In this document: positions 22,968-35,800 of the stretch, piece after piece | Position numbering within the stretch: position 1 is the first letter of the stretch | Layout of the letters: the number at the start of each line of letters is the position of its first letter | Assembly: GCA_033980235.1 (NCBI GenBank) | Contig: CM067075.1 | Coordinates: 36,280,385-36,344,384 of the forward strand | Direction of reading: 5' to 3' | From: Diadema setosum | Lineage: Eukaryota; Echinodermata; Echinoidea; Diadematoida; Diadematidae | DNA length: 64,000 nucleotides | The notes under the pieces: generated by a model | What the model saw: only the letters and a program-made list of their open reading frames with translations | Told to the model about the DNA's origin: nothing | Database searches by the model: none | Translations under genes and position numbers: made by a program

Positions 22968-24869
22968 GATGACAGGTCATGTACAGTGTACATAGGTGAA
23001 GCTTTTTACTGGCATCATAATACATATTAGGAGTCAACCTACTCATCTCCACACAACCCTCTTAGTATGTTTGTCTGACAATTTGCAGAGGTACAGTAAC
23101 CCCTCTATGCTTACAACACAGTCACGTGATCACATTACAGCATGGTCACATGATCATATTACAACACAATCACATGATCCAGACAACATGAGTTGTTCTC
23201 TTTGAGACTCTTGCTAAAATTTGTGGAATTACGGTGCATTTCCATTATAACGAACACATTTATAAAAAAAAAATTCTGGTTACAACGAAGCAAAAATTCA
23301 GGTCGCAACATTATGTGCTCTATGTTTTTTATTGTAAACTCAGATTCATTTGTTTATTTATTGTTACGGAATTTCGATATCTAAAACGAAAAAAAAGTGC
23401 CAGTCCCGTGGACTTTGTTATAATTGGAGTCCACTGTATTATCATTTGCTTTGTTTATTTTCTGAATTTCGTATCCATATTGTTATTTTCTTCATAATCT
23501 CAATGAATAAATTTTTCAAGACATTTTCCAAGCAGGAAACCTATCCTTAAATGTCAATTAGATTTAAGATATTTAATTGTAGTAACACTTACATGTAATT
23601 GTTGAAGAATCGTGAAAGGTCTAAAAATATGATTAACTATTGTCTTGTGGTAGTCATGTTGTTCATCATTATCTACCACAAAACAAGAGTTGTAAACCAT
23701 CAAAACTTTATCAAATGTGTGTGACGAGCACAGTTGATAAACCACACTTGATATAAAGATCTCTTTATACTCTGACAGACTACATAATGTCTATTTAAAA
23801 AGCATTCAAAGATCTATTACAACATTTATTAGCTTTTCACAGTACTGCACAGGTGTGTAGTGCATTTCTGATTGCAATTTACTGTTGTAATTTTGAAGTA
23901 CAAGTCAGCTTTATTAAATCATGTATCAAGAAAGTTTAGTAGAGATAAAACTATCCTTTACATAAAGAGATGAAAACTTTGCATATTTTTTAGGGGAACA
24001 ATATTGGTTGCAAGCTCTTGTGCAAATTACACTGTAGGCAAGGTATGCTATCACCTCACAAGTCTTTCATTAACTTCCACAAAAAAAAACCTAAACCAAA
24101 AACAACCTGGATTATTTTCCTGTTTGTACGTATCATCACAGAGGAAAACTTACATCCTTTGCCACAAATCGCTGTAATGTTGTAATAACCACAGGGTGAT
24201 AGCAAATCAAGCTGCTGAAAGCTGCTCATCCAATACTTGGGGTAGTGGCAACCCAGTGGAAAAATATGTTGTCCAAGGGGGCATGAGCTTTCCATCCTTA
24301 ACAGAGTCTTTGTGAGAGACAAAATCACCATTTTGCTTATGGCAAAGATTCTGATGAGATTGAAAACTCGGGTCCCTTTGACTCCAGCCAAACGGTGATG
24401 AATTCCAGAGGTTGCAGTAGCTGACTATTATGTTAAATGATTTTTATAACAACTTTTGTGTACAAACCAGAAGAGTTTTGAGGATGTGACATCATGTCTA
24501 ATTTGCATAAATTTACATATGATGTGACAGCAATCAATATCATTTGTCACAAATGTACACACAAGTAGTTATGAACATGTAAGGCTGTATGCATGGTTGT
24601 TTTAATGTGTATGTACACAGGGTGACCAGATTAATGGAGAACATTCTATATGATATAGATATAGTACATACAGGCTCATCAGATCAGTGGAGAATTTTCC
24701 ACGTTGTATACAATGTAGCTACAGTACATGTATGCATGTGGCAGGAAATACATTATAGCTCACTCAATCTAGAATGATTTAACCCATTCCAGAAAATTCT
24801 AGGAAGTGCTGGCTGAGTGAGGCACTGCCCTTGTAGCCCAATATGATTGGTAGTTAATTTCGGCAATTA
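22968..24869. other. No recognised gene; one pogo-like MITE inside
   Basis: A short run of CACATGATC/CACGTGATC variants lies at 23123-23180. An open frame on the - strand (24056-24391, 111 codons) has no recognisable domain. Apart from the MITE at 23232-23436, nothing else was seen. Confidence 0.45.
23232..23436. mobile_element. Pogo-like MITE (TA-flanked)
   Basis: 205 bp, beginning CGGTGCATTTCCATTATAAC and ending TTATAATTGGAGTCCACTG, with TA outside both ends. The shared core GTTACAACGAAGCAAAAATT and CAGGTCGCAACATTAT also occurs at 44579-44746. CAGT ends with TTATAACGA are typical of pogo/Tigger relatives. Confidence 0.8.
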
Positions 24870-25680
24870 TGTTATGCACATAGTTAGGCAGTGAGTTATC
24901 CAGGATTCCTGGAATTTGGACTTGCTAGTATGTTCAGGTATGTAGCCCCAGGTTGGAGAAAATTACAGAATGTACTAGAAAGGGGTGAATGGATAGTATA
25001 TAAGCAGGAGAAATTCTGAGGTAGGCAGAGTACCCAACACCTCTGCTCTGAGAGTTACGTCACTTCTGGCTCTGAAGTGACTTGTTAAAGTCAGTCCTGT
25101 GTTACCTGCTGACCTGCTATACAAACTGTGTTTGTGGAGATAAGGCCTGGGAGACATTTTGCCTGCAGAGAATTAATTTGCCTACGTTGGAGATAGACTC
25201 CATATTTTATTGTCAACGGACATTGTTGCGGCAAAGCTGTGACGGGCTGGATTCCTCGCTGGACATTATAAAGTGAATCATCATTCAACACATCAACTGA
25301 ACGTGGTTGTCATAACGTTTGGATTCTGCACGTTTTGCTGTGGACACATAACTTGGATTTTACCCCAGATCTATACCTTGGACTATCGTAACCTGCACCT
25401 CTTGATTTACGTCGAAGGTATCATTCATCGGTGAATCGTGGATCATTCCTTTGTGCATCGAGCATCGTATTTGGACATTTCCAGGGATATTGCATGTAAT
25501 AAGTGTAAGTGATTCCATTACTGATTTGTAACTGTTTCTATTGATCATTACCAAGGTATTGTACTGATGTGAGAACCGATTACGAGTCTGTACCCACAAT
25601 ATCACTGTTAATAAACCGCCTGAACATTAGTTGATGGTTTCTTTTGTGCGAACATTCTCAGAGTGATTTTGGTCGTAACA
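24870..25680 (+). mobile_element. Probable solo LTR
   Basis: The 811 bp segment begins TGTTA and ends TAACA. It has a TATA box (TATATAAG at 24997-25004) and a polyadenylation signal AATAAA (25610-25615) in the order expected of an LTR, with no internal region or second LTR nearby. No flanking duplication was found, so the ends are provisional. A standalone promoter is an alternative. Confidence 0.5.
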
Positions 25681-26615
25681 CATTGTCCTGTGAAAACAAG
25701 TCAAACTTTACAATTTCTTACATTTTCATTTTATTTGTCTAATTGTGATGAAACTTACACAATTGTTTGTTAGATTTTACCCATCTGTTACATTCAACTT
25801 GACCATAGATTGGAATCAAACTTCTAATACTTGAATCAGATTTTATATAGAGGTCTGAGACTGTCCATGCGGGATCTTTCTTTTATATTGTGTATCAAGC
25901 TGATAGTGTAGTTGCACTTTTACACAGTAAATACACAATAAAAAGAGTCACCAAGACTTAAAAGGGATGTTGATAACCAAGTTGTTAGGCTATATTTGTA
26001 AATGGAGCAAGGGGTTGAAAAAGGGCTAGATCAATCAGCCTGGGTTGGCCCCAAGTTCACTTGCCACATATCAGATGTACATTCTTGGCAGTGAGAAGAC
26101 AGTTTGTATGCCATGATTTGGATGTGTTGATGATGGCCCATTGCTTCTCACTCGACATACTGTCAATGATTGTCAGTCAGTTAATGTTTTTCTCATTCCC
26201 CAATATGACTTTGCAAGAGAATATCTGCAGCCTGTGTAGTTGATTTTAGCCTTATATGAGGGGCCAACAGAAATTTGAATGCCGATAAGCTGAAAATGAC
26301 TGTGCTATTGCATTTTCTGTCATAATGTATTTATACATTAAAATTATTATTATTATTATTTTTTTGGGGGAGGTATTCATGTGGATAAATTTATGCAGTA
26401 GTAAAATAATTATCTGAATCGGTATTTACAAAAAAAAAAAATATTTAATAGACTGATAGCCAAGTTATGATTTTTTTTTCTCTCGATTTCAACAAATCCC
26501 AAAGAGGGCATCTCTAGGAACCTTAACCAAACCATAAACAGTTTCTGTATTTCTGTCATAAATTTAGCCTATCTAGAAATTGCATACCATGATATCAAAA
26601 CAAAGAAGCTGATAC
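25681..26615. other. No recognised gene
   Basis: Contains a short ATT run (about 26341-26360). Nothing else was identified. Confidence 0.4.
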
Positions 26616-26619
26616 TTAA

Positions 26620-27138
26620 AGGGAATCTCTCCCCTAAAATTTGAATTTGAGAGGTGTGAGAGCATGTCCTAGGAACTCTAGAGAAAATTCTGTCCCATCA
26701 CAAAAAATGCCCAAAACATAGATCAGCATGCACTAGTGCGTGCTGAAATAGTAGCCAGATCTGAGAATATTAGCCGCGCGTAGACCATCGGTGTGTGCAC
26801 ATTTCCTTCGTTCGCCTCCGTCTGCACACAGCTATAATGTTGTATATCGAATACTGTCCCATCGGTATCACCTCATCGAGCCATGTGTGCATCCGCATTG
26901 AGTAGAGGCTGCAGCGGCTGCCTGGTCAGTGGCCCGGCACGGCGCGGCGTGGCAGCACCAACCTAGCTGCGTATGTGGACATTTGTGTGCGTTTGCGTGT
27001 TTTGAGAGTATCATAGTACACTGATCGTACAGAAAATTATCAAACTATGCAATCGAATGCAGTCGATAACGCAAGACAACTACTCTTAGATTAAGGCGCA
27101 AGTAATTTTTGGCATTTTAGAGATTGCTCTATGTCTCT
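26620..27138. mobile_element. TTAA-flanked element F (diverged ends)
   Basis: Left AGGGAATCTCTCCCCTAAAA follows TTAA (26616-26619). Right TTTTAGAGATTGCTCTATG, then TCTCT, precedes TTAA (27139-27142). The ends are only partly complementary. The centre (26770-26990) is CpG-rich. No protein was recognised. Confidence 0.5.
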
Positions 27139-27239
27139 TTAACAGATATCTCTGTATGCGAGTAACGTTGCACTCTTATATTACATAGGGATATTACCAG
27201 TACAATAACCTACAATGTAAGAAAACAAAATTTCTGTGT

Positions 27240-27955
27240 ACAGATGCACTTAAAGATGCACTTGAAGATGCACGTTCAGCCACAGAAAAAATAGTTCATG
27301 CTCTTATATCATCCCGACTTGACTTTGGTAATGCACTCCTATTTCAGCTACTAAAATCTCAACTTTGACGGTTACAAAAATTGCAAAATTCAGCAGCCCG
27401 CATTGTTACCCTTACCAGGAGAAATATTCACATTACCCCTGTTTTGTCCTCATTGCACTGGTTACCTGTTGAATCTCGTATTGTATTTAAACTATTACTA
27501 TTTGTTTTTCATTGCATACACGGATCTGCCCCAGAGTACAATGTTAATTTACTGACATTTTATAATCCTTCCAGATGTTTAAGGTCATCCAATTGTAGAT
27601 TGCTTGTTGTTCCAAAACGAAGAAATCATGGGGGGATCGGTCATTTGCACATACAATGTACAATGCTGGACCTTACCTGTGGAATCAGTTGCCTCAAGCT
27701 ATCTGTCACATTTCGAATGTTGACTCCTTTAAAGTTGCCCTCAAGACTCATTTGTTCGTGACCATTTTCCAGTAGAATTGTATATTATGATGTATATTTT
27801 TTCATTATCATTATTGTGTCATTCATTTTCATGTGCATGTTTGTGTAGAAAGGATTTTTGTATTTCATAACTTACTTCTTCTACTGCGCCTTGAGCACGC
27901 TAACTATGTGGAACTGGCGCATTATAATTACCCTGTATTATTATTATTATTATTT
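27240..27955 (+). pseudogene. 5'-truncated LINE (L2/CR1-like), C-terminal part of ORF2
   Basis: Conceptual reading gives VHALISSRLDFGNALLFQLL, a stop, then LQKLQNSAARIVTLTRR, ITPVLSSLHWLPVESRIVFK and PSRCLRSS. After a frameshift near 27640 it gives YNAGPYLWNQLPQ and DSFKVALKTHLF. This is the region after the reverse transcriptase of CR1/L2-type non-LTR elements. The 3' end, GGCGCATTATAATTACCCTG followed by an ATT run, is also typical. The stop and the frameshift make it inactive. Confidence 0.85.
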
Positions 27956-29744
27956 AAAAAAAAAAGAGTAATATGAAGTGTGTTTTGTTGAGGTACATGA
28001 ATCACCAGAGATGCCAACTATTACTTTTTTTTCCAGTATTTTGTATCATTTTTTACCAAAAAATACTGCTGTTTTCACGGAAAATACTGTTTTTCCTTAA
28101 GTTTCTATCTACAGATGTTTATTGCAGGAAACATAAAAATAATGTTTTCCATAAAAGATATGCCTCTTCAGCCCTGAGAGTACTGCACTGCTATTTAGCT
28201 GTACAAGGTTGGGATCCCTGTACCCATGACAGTCACATCAATCAGTGTGACCAAATCACAGTTTCCATTTGGTACCATACTATATAAACTACTAAGATGA
28301 AATTTGTTGTGATGGATCCCTCCATATCATCTGAAATAGATGTGAAAAAATAAAATGAATCACTTTAAACCTGTGAGTATCGAAGACAATAATGGCCACA
28401 GAGCTCTCTCTGTAAGACACATTTTCTGCAATCGTCATCATACCTATGACACATCCTGTGTCAAAAATGTTCTCATAAAGAAAAATACTTCTGTTGTCAG
28501 TATGACTAGTTTTTGCTGAGTGCTGTTTCACACTACATGTATGCCTCAATCTAGATTTCAACTCAACCCATCAACAATCTTTCTGTTCACACTTTCCTGT
28601 CAATCTGGAAAGCATTTTGATCTGGGTCAACAGTTTTCTGTCTACTCTGGCAAATTAGGTTCTGTTATGGAAGAGTAGTGAGTTCACAAATGCATTATTC
28701 CTTTGAGACAGCTGGGAGTGAGACTATGTGTAGGTCATCACTGTGTGCAGCAGGGTTGTGAAAACATGGAGGACAAGTATGCTTGGAGGAATTTCATGCT
28801 GAACTTGGAAATGACAGCAGGGCACTAGTAGTGCCTCTTAATGTCCCTTCATATTAAACCAGAGAAGTGGTAGTCTTAAGGTATAACATGTAGTCATGTT
28901 TTAGGCATTGTATGAAAGATTAATCTAGATGCTTCTCTCACGATGTAGGCATATTTTGTCATACTTGTATACTGATGATATTCTTGTAGAGAGTACTAAA
29001 ATTGTAAATCATTCAAAAGTGTATATGTAAGCCTACCCTATTTTTTTTTCTCCACCAAGATGCAAGTTTATGCAATGATGCAGTATAAAATTTACATCTA
29101 GGCAGGTTGTAACTTGGGAGACTAATACTGTAGCTGGGCCGTAGCTCTTCCTTGTTGACTAGAGTGGCATTTTGCAAATTGTAATAAATTTTTGCTGCAT
29201 GCTGTGCTGCAGAGAAGGAGGTCTGCAGTTTCTGTGCTGACTCACCCAACATGGAGTACATAAAATGACAAGATGACTCATTTCTCACACATCAGTATGA
29301 CCCATTCCTCTAGTCATGAGCAATATCTAGTCAACAGGTTGGTGCTCATCATCTTATCATCATAAAGTCACAATTCACCCCTCTCATAGCCAACTGAAAT
29401 AATATATTTCATATCAACTTGATATGCACACTTCATGGAAAGGCAAGCATGTCCACAAAAGAGGAGAAATATAGTAATTGGTTTTGATGCATGGATCTGT
29501 GTAATGTTAAATTTTATGGTTCTAGTGCCAGCCTTGGTATTGATAGAAATAGAAATGTTAGTACACACGAGATACACATGCTCTTTTCTGAGTGTATGAT
29601 TGCGCTCTCTTTGTTTACTTTGTGAGAGTAACCTGATACTCAGGGAGGATAAAAATGGTAATTTATGTGTATACTGCCTGAATTCATGGAAGTTTGAATA
29701 GATTGTCATTGTAATCAAGCTTTATTTTTTTTTTCTTCCCTCAG
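27956..29744. other. No recognised exon upstream of the first visible MRAS exon
   Basis: Presumably MRAS intron or flank. I looked for a P-loop (GDGGVGKS-like) or switch I (DPTIEDSY-like) exon here and further upstream and saw none. Confidence 0.45.
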
Positions 29745-29898
29745 TTCTTGATACAGCAGGTCAAGAGGAGTTCTCTGCTATGAGGGAGCAATACATGAGG
29801 ACAGGAGATGGTTTCCTATTAGTCTATTCAGTGACAGACCGGGCTAGCTATGACAACATGAAGTCCTTCCATACACAGATACTCAGAGTCAAAGACAA
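29745..29898 (+). CDS. MRAS: MRAS exon with switch II
   Basis: The exon opens after a pyrimidine-rich acceptor ending TCAG and closes at donor GTGAGT (29899). The first two bases complete a Val codon. It encodes [20 protein letters not shown] and continues to LRVKDK, the last codon being split across the intron. The catalytic Gln of DTAGQE is intact, as is the MREQYM stretch. Confidence 0.95.
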
Positions 29899-32800
29899 GT
29901 GAGTCAGTCATGAGTGCCATTCACACAGACAAAATACTGTAAAAGTGGAAATTTTCGTGCATTTCGCACAACCAGAAACTGGCGCAAAAATAAAAGCATG
30001 CAAATATTTTTGCTTGTCATATGTTCCAGTAGTTGATATCTTGATTCTGCGGAATTTAAAACATGCCAAACTCTTCTTAACTCAGCTGAGCACGAAAAAT
30101 TAGTCGTGCGAAAATATCCACTTTTACAGTAGTGGGATGTAGATCATGATCCAAATACTGTACCAAGATATTTTGGAATTTTGTCAAGATGAACGGAAAG
30201 AATCCCCTAATTGCAGGTCCCGATAATTTGTCAATCAAACTGTGCATGCCCGAAATCTGCTGAAATTGGACCCTCACTTTATTTTTATGAACTGTTGTAT
30301 ATTTTGAATGATGGGATAAAAGATCTTTAAGGAGACTTTTTGCTCCAGCATTCACACACTCGCATAGAGTACTATGCACATTTGTTGTGCTGTTTTTTAA
30401 CCAATGCTCTATTTCATAAATTAGTTTGATAATTCTGAAATAATTGCAAGATAATTAGGATTTGTATTGATTGCGGATGGTGCTTTTGGTGAGATTTTTA
30501 CAGTATTGTATGTCCACACAGCCAAAAATCTGAAGATTGGGATTGCGATGCAAATCCACAAGATATGTGTCCTACTAATTAATGTCAGTGTGAATCTTAC
30601 TATGGTCCTAATAACTTGATTCATTTCTGTCCCTGTATTTGCCCTTGTCCTGCCTCAGTCAATCCTGTAATTCCTGTTCCTCCTTCCTCTTCCCACCCCA
30701 CCCCTCTACACATTCCTGCCTCTTTTCCCATCCAAACCAGGGCTCTACATCTTCTCCTTCCCTGTCCCCTGCCTTTCCCCTCCCCTGTCCCTCCCCTGTC
30801 AATCCTCCCTGCCCTTCCCCCATCCCACCCTTAGCTCAGTCAGATTATAACCTGACAAGTTGAGAAAGGGAGAGAGAGAGATTTCTCAGGTGGAATCATG
30901 GTACTGCTTCATTCTGCCTGCAATGATGTCATCAGAAAGAGAAACAAATACACATGTTGTGTGTTATGTAGTAGTAGGCCAAGAAGAAAATGATACAGCT
31001 ATGGAAGAAGCCACCATGTACATAATGTAGCTTCACCACTCTGACAAAGGCATCACACTATCCAGCATAATGTCCTTTCATTGTTATGTCACAACTACAA
31101 TGTTTGGGAATAAGGGGGAAAACCATCAATTACCTGAGCGGATTTGGTCAATACAGAAAATTATTCCTTTTGTAGACAAAAGATTATTTGACATTGGAAG
31201 TTTTGACTCCACAGATACATGGGTCTATGAATATCTGTGTAGCAGATCATTTGACTCAATTATGATAATACAGGAAGAACAACGAAAAAGAATTGTCTTT
31301 GTAGGTGTATGAAAGTAAAGTAAATGAAAAAGAATTGTCTTTGTAGGTGTATGAAAGTAAAGTAAATGAAAAAGAATTGTCTTTGTAGATGTATGAAAGT
31401 AAAGTAAATGAAAAAGAATTGTCTTTGTAGGTGTATGAAAGTATGCAATGAATACCATTTCAGTCTTTCTCCATGAAGCCATAACTAATGTAGAACCAGA
31501 TTGTCTACAAGCAGACATGTTATGGATATTTTAGATTTTTATCTTCAGTAAACAGAGAGAGAGAGAGGGAGAGAGAAGAATAAAGTCTTTTTTTTTCAGT
31601 TTAATCCTCAGTTCAGGACTTTAACTTTGGATGATCCAAATTTATCTTTGAAGAACAATATATTTGATGCTCAGTATGAAAAGTCAAAGTTCAAGTTGTC
31701 ATACTATTTGAAATTACCTGCATCATATTTTGTCATCACCCGTGAATGTAAATGGAATGAGTGAAATGAATTGAATTTGTTCCATGTTAGCTAATTTCTT
31801 AAGTAGGTTTTAAACAAATTATGTTTTATGCCCTCTTAATAAAAGCTTACATAGGGTACTTAATTTATTCCTAACAAACATTTCTCTACATACCACACTG
31901 ACTTTCTGTTTTCAGAAGAATAAAGAGAAAGTTGAGAATAAAAGACATCTCCCTGGTGCTAATATTTTCCCTTTTTTTCACTGTAGAAAATGACATTTTC
32001 CAGTTTGTGCATGGTATTTTAGTGTGGAATAATATAGCAACTCTGTCTAGTGCAATCTCACCATAACAAAGGCTGGTTTCAATAGCTATTCAAAAAGCCA
32101 GGTGGATATGCAGCTGTATTACCCTTTCACTCTTCATTTGCATTCTTCAATGTGGAAATCAAATCCTTTCACACATCAATGTGTGTCTCTTCACGGCTTG
32201 CACATGAGGTAGATTGAGCTTGATAGAAGATTGTGGTGGTCTGTTTGAACCACCCTACATCTCAAACTCCATTTTCTCTTCTTGAGACCATTTGCCATTT
32301 GTACACACATTGTATCTTTGTCTTCCCCTTATAGATTTCTACAATATAGCTATTTGTCTTTCTCTTCTAAGAAAATCCCTCTTCTTTCATCTCACTGATC
32401 CTTTCAAGTTATTGATCATCACACGGTATTGATCATTTCAGGCTATTGATCATTTCAAGCTGTTGATCATCTCAAGCTATTGATCATTTCAAGCTGTTGA
32501 TCATCTCAAGCTATTGATCATTTCAAGCTGTTGATCATATCAAGCTATTGATCATTTGAAGTTATTGATCATTTCAAGCTATTGATCATTTCAAGCTGTT
32601 GATCATTTCAAGTTATTGATCATTTCAAGCTGTTGATCATTTCAAGCTATTGATCATTTCAAGCTGTTGATCATTTCAAGCTAGTGATCATTTCAAGCTA
32701 GTGATCATTTCAAGTTATTGATCATTTCCAGCTACTGATCATTTCAAGCTGTTTACCCTTTCAAGTTATTGGTCTTTTAAATTGATTAATCATTTCAAGT

Positions 32801-35800
32801 TATTGATCATTTCATGTTATATAATGCCTGAAGAAATCCTTGTCATTTGATTGGTTGTTTGACATTGATCATTCAGCCCATTGCACTATGACGTCATCGT
32901 CCATGCAATTGTGGTTCCATTTTAATACCGTGCAATTTTGGATCCATACGATTTGGTCCATTGCATGCTTGCTGAGAGCCCGGCAAATTATGTACGCGTG
33001 TTAAACGCTTGCGCTTACAGTGTGTGTATGCGACACATAGCGTAAAGCGCTCAGTGAGCACTCTCGCGATCTCAGGTTCTCTCTTGTTTCTAAATTAATA
33101 AAACACAGAATGACAAGGATCTATTTTAGGCGTTATATAAAGCAAAAAATAACTGTTTTTCATTCGTGAAATGGACAGAACATTTCATTCGGTGAAATAT
33201 GAAATGTTTGATCCATTCAACTCGCTGCGTCTTGTTGAATGGATCATTTCATCTTTCACCTCATGAAATATTCCGTCCATTGCACTCATAAACATTCATT
33301 ATTTGTATACTATATTGATTATTTCATGCTATTGATCATTTGAAGTTGTTGATCATTTCAAGCTGTTAATCATTTCAAGTTATTGATCATTTTAAGCTAT
33401 TGATCATTTCAAGCTATTGATCATTTTAAGCTATTGATCGTTTCAAACTGTTGATCGTTTCAAGCTATTGATCACTTAACAAGCTGTTAATCATTTCAAG
33501 TTATTGATCATTTCAAGCTAGTGATCATTTCAAGTTATTGATCATTTCAAGCTGTTGATCATTTCAAGCTATTGATCATTTCAAGTTATTGATCATTTCC
33601 AGCTACTGATCATTTCAAGCTTTTGATAATTTCAAGGTATTGATCATTTCAAGCTATTGATCATTTCAAGCTTTTGATCATTTCAAGTTATTAATCATTT
33701 CCAGCTACTGATCATTTCAAGCTTTTGATCATTTCAAGCTATTGATCATTTCAAGCTTTTGATCATTTCAAGCTATTGATCATTTCAAGCTATTGATCAT
33801 TTCAAGCTATTGATCATTTCAATTTATTGATCATTTCCAGCTACTGATCATTTCAAGCTTTTGATCATTTCAAGCTATTGATCACTTAACAAGCTGTTAA
33901 TCATTTCAAGTTGATCATTTCAAGCTTTTGATCATTTCAAGCTATTGATCATTTCAAGCTATTGATCATTTAACAAGCTGTTAATCATTTCAAGCTATTG
34001 ATCATTTCAAGCTTTTGATCATGCTTTCCTCTGCATCTCCCTCTTGACAGAGACTCGTATCCTATGATCCTTGTGGCCAATAAGGTGGATCTCGTTCATC
34101 AGCGCAAGGTGACAGAAGAGGAGGGGAAGACTCTAGCAGGAGAACTAGGGGTAAGTGTGAGTGCCTTGTGAAGGGTGCCTGTGGCCATGAGGTGATAATG
34201 GCAAACCTTTGACTTTACATGTTGGTTTTACTCTACTTGTAGGTTGATGACACATACAAAAGTTCACAAATTTCTAGTCACTATTACTGATTACCTCACC
34301 ACCATTGATTAAAAGAGATATGATATGTATGATTGTTTGAATGGTGTTCTATCACACGAAATGTAAAAAGGGTGCCTTTTACTATCTTATGCTTCAGTAT
34401 TAGAAGGGAAAAAAAATCTTTATACCTTGACATCCTGACTACAAGACCTGAGAAATTTATGATGAGTTGCTGACAGTGACATATGTTGGTAGGATGCAAA
34501 CCCTTTATGATCATTATACCCCCGCCAAACGAAGTTTGAAGGGGGTATATAGGAATCAGTGGACGGTCGGGCGGTCGGGCGGTCGGGCGGTCGGTCGGGC
34601 GGTCGGTCGGGCGGTCTGTCGAGCGGTCGGTCGGGCGGTCGGTCGGGCGGTCGGGCGGTCGGTCCGTTGCAAATCTTGCGTCGCGAACTACTTCCTCAGT
34701 TTTCAACCGATTCCCATAAAACTTGGCACAGATGTGTGCCTTAGGTTGTAGATGTGCAAGACTTATTTTTTGACAGTACCCAAAAGTACGTTGCCATGGT
34801 AACGGCATATTATGGGCAAAAATGGGTACAAATCTTGCGTCGCGAACTCCTCCCACAGTTTTTGATCAATTTTTATGAAATTAGGTACAGATGTTCATCT
34901 GAATATGTTAATGTGCAAGACACATATTTCCGCAGTGGCAAAAAGTGCGTTGCCATGGTAACGGCATGTTATTGGTAAAATATAGGGCAAAATGCTTCAT
35001 GGCAAAACTGCTTCATCAGTGTTCTTCCAATTCTCATGGAATTCATATTGAATGTTTGTCTTAGGATATAGGTCAGCATGACACATTTCTTGACAGTGAC
35101 AAAAAGTATGTTGCCATGGTAACAGCTCACATATTATGAGCCAAAATGATGGAAAATTTTGTGTTGCAAACTACTTCCTCAGTTTTTGCCCAATTTCCAT
35201 GAAACTTGGTACAGATGTGTGCCTTTGGTTGTAGATGTGCAAGACGCATTTTTCAACAGTACCCGAAAGTACGTTGCCATGGTAACGGCACATTAATGGC
35301 AGAAGATCAAGGAAAGATCTTGCGGATTTAACTACTTCCTCAGTTTTTGACCAAAGCTTATGAAATGTTGTTTTGACCAAAGCTTATGAAATGTTGTTTG
35401 GCGGGGGTATAACCAGTCGCTGTAGCGACATTTCTAGTTTCTCCACTGATATGAAAAAAAAAACCCCACAAACAAACATATTTTGTTTGTTTGAGGCTTA
35501 CATGAATATGTTTGCTGAAGTTTGTTCTCTAGTTCAAAGTGTATGAACTCATTGTTCTATCAAATAACCCATTAAAACAACATTTGCTTAGAAAATATGG
35601 ATATGTGTTATTTTTTCACAATTTAGCAGTATACAAAGTCCAGATATTCCTTGTTGGAATTCTCTGAACTTGAAACTGATAAACCGACCAATTTAACATT
35701 TATAATGATGTAGATATTATAGGCTATTTGAAATTCAAATCACCATTGACCCTGCTTCATGAACTTTGCACATTGAAAAGGCTTGCCATGTATCAGATGA

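Larger units (their letters stand above)
30130..32396. other. MRAS intron (part of 29899-34050), mostly unique
   Basis: Contains a C/T-rich tract (about 30630-30835), a 42-bp tandem repeat and a short GA run near 31555. The rest shows no recognised feature. Confidence 0.5.

Noticed and set aside
24056..24391. 111-codon open frame on - strand
   Set aside because: No recognisable domain or splice context; composition is like the surrounding non-coding DNA.
30616..30863. Ser/Pro-rich frames
   Set aside because: Low-complexity pyrimidine tract inside an MRAS intron.
31225..31518. Repetitive frame with [10 protein letters not shown] units
   Set aside because: Product of the 42-bp tandem repeat, whose length is a multiple of three.
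34296..34856. 186-codon frame with Arg-Pro-Thr-Asp repeats
   Set aside because: Arises from the GGTCGGTC run within a repeat; no gene structure.
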